Shown: positions 35,701-50,700 of the stretch, in pieces
Position numbering within the stretch: the first letter of the stretch is position 1
Layout of the letters: every line of letters begins with the position of its first letter
Source of the DNA: Calamus simplicifolius
Lineage: Eukaryota > Streptophyta > Magnoliopsida > Arecales > Arecaceae
Length of the DNA: 64,000 nucleotides
Direction: 5' to 3'
Assembly: GCA_900491605.1 (NCBI GenBank)
Contig: UESW01004233.1
Span: 875,508 to 939,507, forward strand
Made by a program: the position numbers and the translations under genes
The notes under the pieces: generated by a model
The model's input: only the letters and a program-made list of their open reading frames with translations
The model's database searches: none
Told to the model about the DNA's origin: nothing

Positions 35701-38700
35701 TTATTGCCTTGGATATTTTTCCCCCTTAGTGATGCATGATTGATGCAAAAAAAAAAAAAAAAAAAAGAGAAGAAAGAAAAACCCTTCTTACCTGCTCACC
35801 CTTTTGATGAGCTCTTTTTGAGCGTGTGATGGCTGTTCACGAACATGAGTCTCACATGTGAGACTCTACTCTATAAATAATGGGAAAGCCTTGAGGTTGG
35901 CTTCATGCAGCTGGCCTCAGGGACTGAAGCTTGGTCCTGCCCTAAAGGAAGCACCAAAAATCCCTTTGCATGATGAAGCCTTCATTCTTGGGGTAATCTC
36001 TGCATATTTCTATGGTTTTAAGATATCACATACTTCTTCTGTCCGACCTTATCTTTGATAATGCGATCAACCATCTAGACACTCTTGATAATCTCTGTTT
36101 TATTTATTTATTTATTTTATATATATATCGAGATCATCCATCAAAAATTACTCCTCCAATTGCAGTCATGTATGTTTGCATGATACTCTTTCCTCTCTTT
36201 CCCACTTGCACCCCAACCCTATTGCATGTGGAAAATAAATCTCTTGTTTCTTTGATACCTTTCCATAAATAGTCTCTTGCTCAAGTTTTTAGAAAGATTA
36301 GAATTTTTTGAATAAAAGCCTTTTCAGCTAACATTTTTTGAAATAAAAATTTTCAACTTTCCTAAGTTTCCTTTTTAATTAGAGTTTTGTATATAAAAAA
36401 ATTCTAATTAAAGCTAATCCTTTATAATTAGAAACTGATAGATAAATAGTATTTTAAGCATATTGTTTAAAATATAAAGTCTTTTCCTTTTTGTTGACGC
36501 TTTGTCTGGTTGTTGAGAAAGTGAAATATCTTTTTTTTTTCCCTCTATAGCAGAAAAGAAAATAAAATAAAGAAAATTGAAACATTGAGAAATTTTTGTT
36601 GTTTGCTTGCAGTAAGAAAATCAATGAGAAAGTTGTTGAAAGAAACTGTTTTCTTATTTGGCTGAAATAACACTTGTCTTAATGAAATTGCCTGTCAGAA
36701 ACTTTAAGGTGGTTTGAGAAAGTTTTGACCTCAAATTTTCTCAAGATTTTTTTTGAATTTTCTTTCTACTACCAAATATTGGAAAAGAATATTTTAGAAT
36801 AATTAACTATATGTTCCTTCACTTTCTTGGTAACAAAACAAAGCATAAAATATCACAGCCATTGAAGTGCAATTGAGGCTTTTTTTTTCAATTCTTTTAC
36901 TCTCTCTTTTTTTTTTTTTTTTTAAGGGGGGTGGGGGGCGCATTTTTTTTGGTACTGTGATAAATTTATAAATTGGTAATCCATCTTTAGTCTATCAAAT
37001 GTCTTTTATGTTGATGGGAAATGTGTACTATTGTAATGCAAGGTATGTTCATGTACATGTATGATACAATGAGTACCCTTGACTGTCACTCACAGTTAAA
37101 CCATAATGATGGTTGCTTAGATGGTCTTGATTCTCAACCTGGGAAAATTGGTCTAGGATGTATCTCCAATGATTTTTATTGTGTTTTTCAGGAAATTGGG
37201 ATACATTGGAGGTTAAACCGAAATCCAAAGCCTTGGACACAAGGCTTGAGCTAATTAAATTTTATGAAGAGAACTATTCAGCAAACCTTATGCATCTTGT
37301 TGTATATGGAAGAGGTAGGGGATTGCTTTGAATTGTTTACCAGAGTCTTTGTCTTTTTTTTTTTTTTTCTTCTGTTTTATCTATTCTTGACCACTTTAAC
37401 TGGATATTTTAGAGAGTCTGATGATATTCAGAAACTGGTTGAAGGAAGGTTCTGTGATATCCGAAACATTGGACGGAACTACTTCCATTTTCTTGGTCAG
37501 CCTTGCTCATCAGAACATCTTCAGGTATGTTGGTCGCTCACCATTGAAATTAACCCAAGAAAGAGCAAGATTAAGATGGCAGTATACTACTGTGCTTTTG
37601 GTAATAATATTGAAATCAGAACAAAATCTCGATGCAGAAACATTTCCTTCTGAGTTAATGCTTTGTTAGATTGTGACAGATTCTTGTTAAAGCAGTGCCA
37701 ATAAAGCAAGGCCACACATTGAGAATTATATGGCCGATCACTCCTAGCATACGCCATTACAAAGAGGGTCCTTGCAGGTACCTTGGTCACCTTATTGGTC
37801 ATGAAGGCGAGGGTTCTCTCTTTTACATTTTGAAACAGTTAGGTAACTTCAGTTCTGTGATTTACACTGTATTCATATCTCAAACCAATCTTTCTTTAGA
37901 AAATGCCACATAATTTGCTTGTTTGTAGTTTTTGTTTGATTTGATTATGTTTTTAAATTGTATCTTTTACCTTTCTGGTACCGACCTTATGTTTTACTAA
38001 TCTGTTATATAGGAGTCCTGATTTTGGCATATTTCTTCACATGGTAATTATGTGTATTGATATAGCTTAAACTTTGGCCTCCAGCATTTCAGTCAGACAG
38101 GTGGGTTTTTAATCCCCCCAAAAAATGACGTGCGAGTTCAAAATTAAGTGGCCCATAGCTCTTATTAACGAAAGTGGATACACAAAAACCCAACCACCTT
38201 TTCGATTATTCAGGTATCGTTCTCCAAACAGAGCCAGTGGTTAGTGTTTTCACCGTTTGAAGGTGAGTGCAAACAGTGAGCAGGCAGATTAATAAACAGA
38301 CAAATATTTACTAAATTCAAACTTTACTACATGAATGTCATTTAAGTAGATGTCCTATTTACATTGTATATTACAAGTAATTAATGAACAACCCCTTGGT
38401 TGGGATTTCAATGAAAATACTAAAAGAATCAAATTGTTAAGAATAAAAAGTTGATTTCCGAGTTTCAGTTCAAATTCTAGATTTTTGGGTTGGGTCAAAA
38501 TTTCAACTTTTAAATGCTAAGGTATTTCTCAAATCTTAAAATTTCATGAGTTTTATTTTACCCAAATATCACTAAAACCAAAAGTTTGGAAATAAATGTC
38601 ATTTATCATAATCCCCAAAGTGTATGATCTAATATGATAATATGCAATGCCTAATGCATGAACAAATTTTTTTTTATAATCAAGTATTTAACACATTTAC

Positions 38701-41700
38701 GTATAAATATTCCTTATGTACGTGGAAGGTTATTGTATTTTGTGTTAATGCATAGTCTTTTTGTTGCAATTTTAATTCTAAATTGTGTGAAATTATGAAT
38801 TATTTTAGCAAAGAAAAAAATACAATGCAAGATAAGTGAGACATTCAAATCAATAGAATTGCTATATTATGCCAAAAAAAACGTATTATTAAAATAATAA
38901 AATGCTAGAAAGCCAAAAAAAAAAAAAAACATATCGTGAAGCCAAAGTAGGTAGTGCCTAAGACATACCAACTATACCTAAGCGCATGCTTGGTGCCTTT
39001 GTTAATACAACATCCGGTATGGTGCATACCATACCATTGTAGTCGAATCGTCCCAAATCAGGTGGTTCAGGGCGAATCAAACTGATTTGAAATTAGAACA
39101 GTTCGGCCTCTTGATTTGGTATGGAAGGAGAACTAAATGAATCAACCGGTATTGACCTATTGCACCATATGGTTCGGTCTGATTCAGGATGGTTTATGGG
39201 TTTGGTATGGGATATCCCACATTGGTTTCGGTACAATGAACCTTAGTTTATACTATTTTAACCAGCCATTGATATGCCCCTATACCTTAGTATTTGGTTT
39301 CTATTGCAAATTCTAAATTGACATCATTGAAGTTCCAAACTTTGCTACTAATCAAATGTGGCATGATATATACATTTATTTATATATCATTATGCCATAC
39401 TATCTTCGTTATATCTACAACCCTTGATTTTCGATAAGAAAGCCCTCACTTAATTATTTGACTAATTTTGATTTTGTATTTAATATTCACTCTAAGTTAT
39501 TCTCTTTTATTTTTATGCAAATCGTCGTTTTTGATTTAAACTTTTTATATATTTATAGTTTGACTTGGAAATGAAACACGCATGTCTTATTTGTATTGTT
39601 TATGTTCGCATCTCTGTTTCCACCAAAATCAAAATTTCAAACATGGGTTTTAGACAACTTTTCTTTGATCTAAATTAGACTTGGGCAACTGCAGCTGTTG
39701 CACTGGGATATGCTGAGGTCTGATGTCAAGACCAAATCTCATCAGGCTTGAATTTGGAAATAGGATCTTGAACTTGGGTTGATTGGAAATGAGGGGCCTG
39801 GGCATTGACCTGATTGGTGGCAGCAGCTGTTTCAACAGGGAATTTTGCACTTTTTTTTTGGGTTTGGAGGATAAGGGAAGGAGGTCATGCCATGGTTTTA
39901 AATATGGTGAGTGGCAATGAGTTTCACCCTTTGGTACTGGGCATTGTCCCAAGTATCAAAATGAGAGGAATAGGAAAATGGACTCAGAACTATGGTGAGA
40001 TGAAACATCCACCATCTCAAGTTTTGGCACATTTGGCCATCTTGTTCGATGAATAGATAGAAATGGCCCTATCCTATGGCTTTTAAAACCTTGGGTGGCA
40101 GCCGTTTCAACTAGTAGAGGAGAGAGAACAGGAGGTAGAGAGGAGAGTGTGCAAGGGAGTAGGAGAAGGATGGAGAGGTGAAAACCTCAGTTCGGGCCTG
40201 ATAAAAATTGGAGTGGGCTGGGTGGGCGGGGCTTGTTTTGCACAAGTTCAATCTCAATTCATATATTTAAATCATTTTGCCATTCATTTTTTTATGGGTT
40301 TTTCTAAGAGGTGGCACAAAGTTGACTTGACTTGCGAACCCAGCCCTAACCACCTAAAAGAATTAGGATTAGGTTCTTTTTTTTTTTTTGGATCTAAACC
40401 CAAAATAATCCAATCTTGAAATAACCCAAAAATTTTCAGGTTGGATCATGAGTAAAAATTGTATGTGCCAAAAAAAGCACAAACTTTAATTACGACTTAT
40501 AAATAGTTATTTAGATGCGAGGGTAAGATATATTTTCAATTTTATTTATTTTAAATTATAGGATTTTGTCTAAATGGCATTACATAATTTTATAAATTAT
40601 CAATTAGTTTGTTTACATGATTAATGGTTAATATTTTATATTTTTTGATATATAATAAAGCTGGTGCTCATGAGTCTTAATAAAAAATGGGATTAGAAGT
40701 ATAATTTTTCAAGTTGAGTGTTGGGATCGACATCAACAATTTCAAACTTTCCGAGGAGGGGTTGAGGAGGAGATGAAAGAATAGATTAGTCGTTTTTTAT
40801 TATTATGAGATTAAGTATATTTTTAACATTTGTTTATTTTATTTTGTAATCTTATTGACAATTTAATAGATGTTTATTTAATTTAAAAGTATACTTTTAT
40901 GGACTATTGTCTAATTATATTATCTTAATGCTTTATAAGTTTATAATTATTATTTCTATTAGCGTCTAACTATACTGTGATATTGTGTCTAGCTACTTTA
41001 TATAGTAATCAAGGAGTAGAAGAGAAAAAAGAAGAAAGGATTGAATTGATCATTGATAAATTATTTAAAAAGAATAAGAAAAGAGAGGCATTTATTGAAT
41101 TCTTTATTTTTTTTAAAAATAAGCTAACCTGAAATGACCTATGGGTTGACCTTAATCCAATCATTTAGGGTTAAAATTTAGCTTCAATGACCCAAACCCG
41201 AAAGTGACCTGATTTGACGTGACCCGATCTGCTGGCTACCTCTAGTTTTTCTTGTGTTCAATACTTAGTTTTGGTTTATGCTACGAGAGAAATTCATTTC
41301 AAAATTGTAATACCGGTGAAACTAGTCTCTTAACATTAGGATTTGCTTGCTGTTCATCTTATATGCAAACTTCTGTTTCTATTTGCTGGCATATATCCTT
41401 TTGAAAAGCAACTACTGTCAGACATCTTTTCATTAATATGTATTGGCTAAAGCTTTTCTACTATTGGATCAGTGAGACCATTCTTGATTGACAATTGAAT
41501 TGTCCTATGAGTGTTTTGTTTTAAATTCTGCCATGTTGGCATTTCTGTTCTTGGTCCTTTTTGGGTAGACATGTGACCTCAGTCACTTTAATGTCTACTT
41601 TTGATTTTGGTTTGCATCTCATACTGCATTGTTTGAGCATAGTTGCTGATTGTTGCAGGATGGGCTATAAGTCTGGAAGCCGGTGAAGGGGATTGGAGTC

Positions 41701-44700
41701 TTGAGTTTTCCTTTTTCTCTGTGTCTGTTGAGCTCACTGATGTGGGTCATGGTTAGTTCCTAATACCTGAATTCATGAATTATATTCTGGGCCCTTCATT
41801 TGTTCATTATTGACTTTTGTTATCTCTGAAACTTTTGCCCCATGCTATCACATGGTCTAATCATGGATCATCTAAAATGGATGAACAGAGCACATAGAAG
41901 ATATTGTTGGATTATTGTTCAAATATATTCTCCTCTTGCAGAATTCTGGAGTCATGAAATGGATTTTTGATGAGGTAACTAGATCTGCTCCTCCATGTGT
42001 TATAATTCTTTTGTTTAGTTATAAAATATTTTTTATTTGGCAATGACTTTATTTATAGAGAATGCTGATTGGGGTCCTATATGTATTCGGTAATTGATTT
42101 TTTTATAATGGACCAATACTCTGGATTTAATGGGGGAAAAAGTAAGAAATAAAAAGAAAATCATCATTCACTTAATGTTTTCTAACTTAATGTTCACTCG
42201 TGTTTCATCATTCAAGGGTTAGGCAGAGGTTATGGTTTGAGAAATTCATGCCCAGTCGATGTTGAGTTGATTTTATGGTTTCTGCTCCCATTTTGTCGAT
42301 TGTTGACCAGTTCCTTAGCACCAACCAGTACGTAATTGTCTGAATTGCATGCAGGTGCAGATCTGAATTTGGGTGCTTATGAAGTGTCAGAAGAAAAGGG
42401 TTTAATGATACAGAATAATTGATGAAATCATTTAAAAGTGACCTCTCAAGTCAATAGCTGATGTTAGGTAAAACTTTTGCATTGCTTGAAGAGTGACAGT
42501 TGTTAAAACTTTAGGTGCTCTTGAACTAGATGGAGCTGAAAAGATATGTCAGTGAATGGTTGTTCAAGATGAAAGAGTTTAACTGTTCAAGATAAAAGAA
42601 AGTTCAACTGTTCAAGATAAAAGAGAGTTCAAGCAATCTTGGTCTTCTATCTTATGAGGATTCTCAGTTAGGGTTATAAAATGCCTTCAAGAGAAGGTCA
42701 GTCAACTTATCGTCAAAATTAGATAATTTAAACTAGTTACTGGAATCTTCTACTTGTGGTGGCAAACTAGTCTGTTATTTTGCTCTTGCTCTTTCAGCTT
42801 TCAGCACTTGCTTCCTGCACCTCCAAATTTCAACTCCTTTTCACCAAGAATCGCGATAAACCATCCACTTGTCATTGTACTGTGTATTGTCATATCATTA
42901 TTTAAATTGATGTATGGTGTTCTCTTTCGACTGCTAATTTTGCTTTTGAAGGAGCAGTGAATCTTGTGTTTTTTTTTATTGTTTTTCCTAAATCATTTTA
43001 TCCAGATACTTCCCAGGTTTGCCCACGTCCAGATCTTTTTGATAGCAAATCTTAGGACCTTTCACTGATCTCTTCCTATTCTAGCTCCCTAAATTTTGAC
43101 AAATGGCTTTTTCTTTCGAGGATGTATCACTAACAGGAGACAATTATATTTTGTGTTAGAATCATTTAGTTGTTGACGTAACAAACAATGATGGTATATA
43201 TGTTCAATTTGTTTCAAACTATTGGGTCTTGCAGCCAAGTGAAGCCATTATTATATGATGCTTCAATTTTATTTATTATTTATATTTTCAAAGAAGATGA
43301 GACATGCTTGTGACTGCATAGATTAATGTATTATGTAGCTATAAAATTCTGATCACTTGGAGTTAAGAAATGCATATCGCTTAGCTCCACCAAACTTCAA
43401 CATGCCAAAGCATGTTTTTGTTTATCTTTTTGGGTTTTTTATTGGATAAAGAAAAAATTGGAAAATTTTCATATTAACTGTGTTATATGGTTTAAGTGTA
43501 TAACAGTTTATGGAGCATCATTTCTGCATGTTAAGAATAATTTGTTCTGGAAACTTAAGGAGATCTTATTTTAGAATGTCTGTAAACAAAAATGATGTAA
43601 AATTCTAATTATTTTAAGTATGCATTGGCATTGCTATGCTTCTTCTTTTTTGCATGAAAAATATGTGATGAATATGCTGATAAGTTTTAGAGGAATTTCA
43701 TTTTTTTTCCCTCAGTTCTATGATTTTCTGCAGAAAATGTTGAATATTGTTTTATCCATGTATCGGCTGTAACTTATAACTAAACCTGATTGACTAATTT
43801 ATATACTTAACATGTTTATATTGTTTTAATTCTGTTTCGTGTATAACTAAATCTTCTTGTTGAATATTGTTTTATCCATGTATCGGCTGTAACTTATAAC
43901 TAAACCTGATTGACTAATTTATATACTTAACATGTTTATATTGTTTTAGTTCTGTATCGTGTATAACTAAATCTTCTTACCTCTTCAATTTAAGAATACA
44001 TATGTTTGGATTGAATAAAAAAAATTAGTTAATGCCGTTTGTAATATCATTATTTGTTCCTTTTGAGCTTGATTTGTTGTTTACTTATATCTGGTTATGG
44101 ATTTATTTGTTTAATGAAAACCCTCTTGTTCTCTTGGTTGCAAACTTGCAAGTCCTGACTGGGGGAAAGATGCAGTGTTATACAATAGCTGTAATGCCAA
44201 GAATTTGCTTTAACAATGAATACGACAAATGCATCATCAAATTAGGATTAGTTTGTAGTCTGAAATTATTGTAGTTAGGTTTCAACCTCATGGCCATCCT
44301 CCACTTTTCATCTGGTTTTGGGATTGGTGGCAGCCTTTACCAAGAATTATTGGTGAAAACTGTTTCCAAAAAAAATGGTGAGGCTTGTTGATGATAATTT
44401 TTTTTTGCTTTGTATTTTGAATTATATTATTTTATTATGAGTTTGTGGTTCGAAATATTTATATAACATGTTATACTATTATTTGTATTTTCAGTGATGC
44501 TTCAATAATAATGCCCCAGAGAACTAACCTAATATGATGCATTTATAAGAATTATTATATTTATAAGATTTATTATATATACACAATTTGTGATTCAAAA
44601 CATGCCGTACTACATTATAAAGGTATGCAATATCTAAAATCATTTGTGAAGGAAATAAATGTTTCTTTGATTTCATTGTGCAATAGGATCAGATGTTGAT

Positions 44701-47700
44701 ATGGTTGCTTTTCAATTCCAATGTGTTCCAACTGTTGGTATGTTATGTAATGGTTTAAACTTTCATTGTTGGAGCATAGTTCCATTTTCATGCACATTAC
44801 AACGAATTTACTTGTGATAGTCAATATATGAAATATAAAATATTAACATTTTACTTAGCTAAATATGTTTTTTAACATGTCAGACTGAATTGTAACAATT
44901 CATTGGTTTTTTTAGCTTGCGGCAATTTGTGAAACGGCATTCCATTATCGAGACAAAATTCCTCCTGGTCACTATGTTGTTAATATTGCTTCAAACATGC
45001 AGGTTTGTGAAACAACTCCCTTGGGTTAGTGCTGCTGTTAAAGGTTTCTCCTACGTTGTAATTACATAATATCATTCTTCGGTTGGCAAATTGATATCTT
45101 GCATTTATATATATATCTCTTGTTACTTTATTTGGAATTGTTATTATTTCTGCATTATGATTTTTAATCTTTTCTAGCATTCATGTTGTGGTTAAAAAGG
45201 CAACATACTCGGACCATGAACTCTATTTATTTATTGCAGATAGATTTTCTATGCTGTCAAGCTGTGTTACACATACATGCATCCATGTATATGTGTATAT
45301 ATGAAACACCTCGACACCTATTACATGTCCCAAAGTGTCTTGGTGTCCTTAAGTGTGGACACCCCCTAAAAAACTAGACGCGGAGACACTTTTGTGTCAC
45401 AAAATGTATACTTAAAAACCATATATAATCAATAAAATTTGAGCTCTAGATTGAGCTAATTATGTAGTGGTGCTTTCTCTAAAATAAAAATTGCACATGG
45501 ATATCCTTACTATGGTTTTAAAAGGTTTTTTTTTTTTGCAGTTGTCTGTGAAATCTTCCATATTTTCTTTTTAATAGTTATCTTTTTATATAAAGATCCC
45601 TGTAAAGTTTTTTGTTTGTATAAATCAGCCCTTTTCATTGATTGAATCTTGGTTAGAGTTAAGTGGGATTGCTGAGGGACAAAAATGCCCTTTGCTTAAT
45701 AATGAATGTAACTCGAGACTCGGCCTCTTCTTGCTTACATCGCCCTTTTCTCACACAGGACTAGGCCTTTAGGGGACTGACATGGAGGGACACAAGATAA
45801 CGGGCCGATCAATGCGAGGGCTAGGGACTCAGGCTAAGGGATAAAAGGTTGATCAAGTGCGAGGGCCAGGGACATAGGCTAAGGGATTGATCAAGTGTGA
45901 GGGCTAGGGGCAAAGATAGCAGAAATAAGGAGAATATTGGTAGAATATCTCATTATCATCTAGTTAACTTGAGGGATGTATAAGCAATAAGATATCAGAA
46001 TTGAGGGAGTAAAATACAAATACAGAAAAAGATAAGGATTAATATACAAATTAGTCTTTCTAGGACTAAATGTTAAAACCCCAAAAATGGTTCTTTAAAA
46101 AGCTGTCTAAGCACTCAATTCTACTGTCATATAGCACTAAATATTGTTAAGTATTTTTATCATTACTTGAATTGAAAATGCCATGTGAGTACTGATTTTG
46201 TAGAAACCTTTAATCCTGTAATGAGTGTCGTTTTATGTCATGTTTTGTCCAACTGTCCAAAGCATCTAGACACTATAAGTGTCTACATATACATACAGAT
46301 ATATGTATGGATATACAAATACAAATAGAAATGTATACATATACATTTTTGGAGTGTGTGAACACGCAAGACAGTTCATATTCATGTGTTCATGTGCATA
46401 AGTGGTCATTTAGATTTATATATTCTTTGCGTTGCTCTTTCTTCTCTTCACTTGTTATTGAGGTCCATGAAATTGTGAACTGATGCTAAATTAGCACCAG
46501 ACCGTTTGATACCAAACCAAATCGAAGGCTCTTTATCCCTTTTTGCAATTTTTTTTTAATTTTTCATGGTTTTTCAATTTTTTTCCTTTTATGTGGTATA
46601 CAAAGCTAAGAGCCTCTTGTGAGCTCACATCCCTTTCTTTCTCTTATTTCTATTCAAAATTATTTAAGTAAATCTCAACATTTGGATTTACTTAAGATTT
46701 TTTATGAAAATTAGGGCTAGACTGGGTCATGTCGGGCCATGTTGCATGAGCCCTATCTGATTTGTTTTTTAAGGCTTTGAGCTAGGCTACTCAACTCATC
46801 TAAGCCTTTTCCGAATGGCTATATGAATCTGCTTCCTCCACTCTACTCTATCAAGACCAAGTCAACATTTAAATTACAAATAGTTATATGTTTTTTAATT
46901 ATTTGTCCATGTTAGTTTAGGTCTGCCTCTATCTCAATTCTTACCATGGATTATTAAAAGATCACTCTTTCTAACTAGAGCATCTAAAGGTCTACGTTGT
47001 ATATGTCCAAACTATCGTAATCGATTCTCTCATTTTATCTTCAATTGGGGCTACTCCTATCATATCTTTATATGCTTATTTCTAATTCTATTTTTAAAGT
47101 TTTACCATATATCCATCTTAACATACATTTCTGTTACACTTAATTTATTTACATATTTCAATATTGTCCAGCACTCTGTTCCATATAGCATAGCTGGCCT
47201 AATAGCGGTTTTATAGAATTTTTATTTCAATTTAATCGAATGCGCCGATTATACAATACTCTCGAAGTACTCCACTTAATTCATCCTGCTTTAACTTATG
47301 ATTCATATCTTCACTATTTCACCTTCTAACTGGATAATTGATTCCAAATACCTAAATTTTTTACTCCTTGATATCTCTTGGTTTGCAATCTTCACTGTTT
47401 CTTCATTTGTATTTTTACTCCCACTAAAATTATATTCCATGTATTCAGTTTTAGTTTTACTAATCTTAAAACCTTTAGATTCTAAAGCCTTTCTCCAAAT
47501 CTTTAGCTTAGCATTTACTCCAGATTTAGTTTCATCAATCAACACTATCATCTACAAATAACATACCATAGGATATTATTTTGAATATGTTTGGTTAATT
47601 CATTCATAATTAATACAAAAAGATATAGACTTAAGGTAGATCCTTGATGTAAACCTATAGTAATTGAAAACTCACTAGTTTTTTCTATTATTGTTAACAA

Positions 47701-50700
47701 TAGTTATTGCTCTATAGATATATCTTTTATCAATTCTATGTACCTTTTGGTAACTCCTTTTTCTCTAAAATTCATCATATTATTTCTTTAGATACTCTAT
47801 CATATACTTTTTCTAAATCAATAAAGATTATATGAAGGTCTTTTTTCTTTTTCGTATACATCTCCATCAATCTTCTTAATAAATAAATAGCTTCTATTAT
47901 CGATCTTTCAGACATAAATCCAAATTGATTATTTGACATCAAAGTTTTAGCTCTTATTCGATTTTTATTACGATCTTTCATAATTTCATTGTATGACTCA
48001 TTAACTTAATCCATCTATAATATATGAGTATTAATATGCTTTTTCTTCAATCATCCGACATTCTTTTAGTTGCTACAATCTTGTTAAATAAATTGGTAAA
48101 CCATATGACTCCAATTTCTTCTAAGTCTTTTCAAACCTCAATAGGGATCGCATCTGGTCCTAATGCTTTTGCATTTTTCATTTTACTTAAAGCCTTTTTA
48201 ACCTCAAGCATGCTAAATTTATGATTTACGTTCATTTGTTCTTCCTAGATTATCATATCCTTTTATCCTTAAATTTACTGAATTATTTTTATTTAATAAT
48301 TTTTTAAAATAACTTTTTCATTGTTTTTTTTTTTTTTATTAAGTCTCTTTTCATCTTCATTCTTAATAAATTTAATACAGTCAAGATCTTTTTTTTTTCC
48401 TCTTAATTTTGCTAGTTTATATAGTCTTTCACCTTCTTTCGTATTTAGTCTATTATATAAATCATCATAGGCTTTTTAGCATTACTTATCACTTTTTTAG
48501 CTTCTTTTTTTGCATCTCTATACTTAAGACTTTCTTCATCCCTAGCCTTTTGCCAAATTTTGTAGTATCCTTTGTTGTTTGTCCTTTTAAGCTTGATGGC
48601 AACTTGAACTTTCTCATTTCCACCATCAAGTTCTTTTCCTACTAGTCCTACTCATTTTGATTCTCCTAAAACTTCTTTTGCTATGTTTTTTATGCATTTA
48701 GTTGCTTTTTTTCACATTAAATTTGGATCACTATTTTTATTCATAGTTATTTCTCTTACTAACTTTTTTTTAAATAATTATAGTTTTTTTTTCAAATTTC
48801 ATCATTTAATTTTTAAATTAATAATTTTACGTTTTATTTTAAATTTTATTTTTATTTATATATCTGCTACCCTTGTTTTATGTTGTGAAGTTAAACTTTC
48901 TCGTAAAATAATTTATAGTTTTTGCATGTTATTTTATATACCTTTATAGTTAAGAAAGTTTATTTGACTTTTATTAGATCGACTTTTAAATGTTATTAAA
49001 TGTTTATCTCTTTTTTGAAATAAGGGTTTGCTATTGTTAGATCATACGCCAATACAAAATCTAATATGTTCACGTCGGCTTCATTCCTATCTTTAAATTC
49101 ATACTCTCTATGTACCGTTTCATATCCATTTCTCTGTTTATCTATGTCTATTAAAATCTCCGTCATATATATCTTTTCTTCTCATGGTATTTTTTGCATT
49201 ACTTCATTTATGTCTTTGCAAAATTATCTTAGTTCGTTGGTCTAATCTTGTGGTGGATATGTACTAATTATATTAATTATATTATTCTCAATTATAAATT
49301 TTAGTGATATAATCTGATCTTTTTTTTAGTCATTTTAACAATATATTTTTTAAAATTTTTGTTTGCAATTATTCTTACTCCATTTTTATTTTATATTTTT
49401 AGTATAATATAACTTATATTTTGTATTCTCTATTCTCTAGATCTTTCACTTATCTATTTAATCTCTTGTAAGCATATTATATTTACTTTTCTTTTAATTA
49501 TAGTATCTATTATTTTCATAGTTTTACATGTTAGTATTTCTATGTTCCAAGTTACTACTCCAAGCTGACTATCATGGACTACCTTATCCGCACTCGTCCG
49601 TAGTGCAGGAACCCTTATCACCGCATCTGAGCACCGGTGCAGCGCCCCTTGCTCATTTTTCAAAACATTCGGAGGTAGATACAATGCATCTCTTAACGGG
49701 GACGTCTTAGCTCTTCTCATAGTTTGATTTAGTAGATTCATGTTTTAAGGGATATGACGGAGTTTTACGCTGACTATCAGCTACCTAAGCAACTCTTCTC
49801 CTTTATCCGGGTTTGAAACCGGCCTTGGCGGAGTTAAGGCTTTGAGTTGGGTTAGGGCTGAAAAATTATTTCAAAACTCTGGCCCTAGTTTGGACCCAAG
49901 CTTGACCCAAAATTCATGGGCCGACCCAAAGCCCAAGCCTGGCTTGAGCGATGAGTTGTATCGGTCTGAAATGCTTTGCATCATCAGGGGTTATATGGGT
50001 TTGTGGTGCCTGAAGAGGGTGCTGGTGGTGCCATTGATGTGGCCATCGGAGGTCGCCGTTGTAGTGGAGGGTGATGTGGGGGAGGTGACAGGTGGAGCAA
50101 AAGGTGGAGCCGACAGTGCAAAGAGCTTTGCCATTAGGAGGGTTGGTGGAGAGTGACGGGACAAGGGAAGGGCTCTGGTGATGCACTCGGCGGGGGGGGG
50201 GGGATGACCAGATTAGAATGAAATAGTGAGGGCAGGGCGGCGGTGTTCTTGAACTCCATCCTCTCCAATAATCTGATTGCCTCCCCAACTTGACCAAGAA
50301 TAAGCTAAAAAAAGAAGGGGATTACAAAGAAACGGAACAATGCCCTCCCCCAATTAATCGAGAATAAGCTTAAAGAAAAGGAAGGGGATTAGAAAGAGAC
50401 GAGAGCAGATAGGCATTACAAAGAGATGAGTCAATCCCCTCCCCAACTCAATCAAGAATAAGTTTAAAAAAATAAGGGGATTAGAAGGAGACACATTAGA
50501 GAGGAGAGAAGAAAGAAACCTTTGGAGAGAGATGGTTGGTGGTCTGGTGAATTGCGCATCAAAGTGAGACGGTGCCATGATGGGAGTGGTCATGGGATCT
50601 GCGTTTTTTAATTTTTGAATGCTTCAAGTTTGACTCCAAGGGTGGTGGCATCTTTGTTGGAAAATGAATGAATCTAATGCGTAGGAGCGGAAGGAAGAAG

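Noticed and set aside
37413..37524. Use of the first AG acceptor for exon 9
   Set aside because: It puts the rest of the exon out of frame with the family (MIFRNWLKEG instead of DDIQKLVEG) and does not join exon 10 in frame.
41935..41941. An internal cttgcag in exon 12 that looks like an acceptor
   Set aside because: The reading frame and IDE homology run straight through it (LLLQNSGVMKW).
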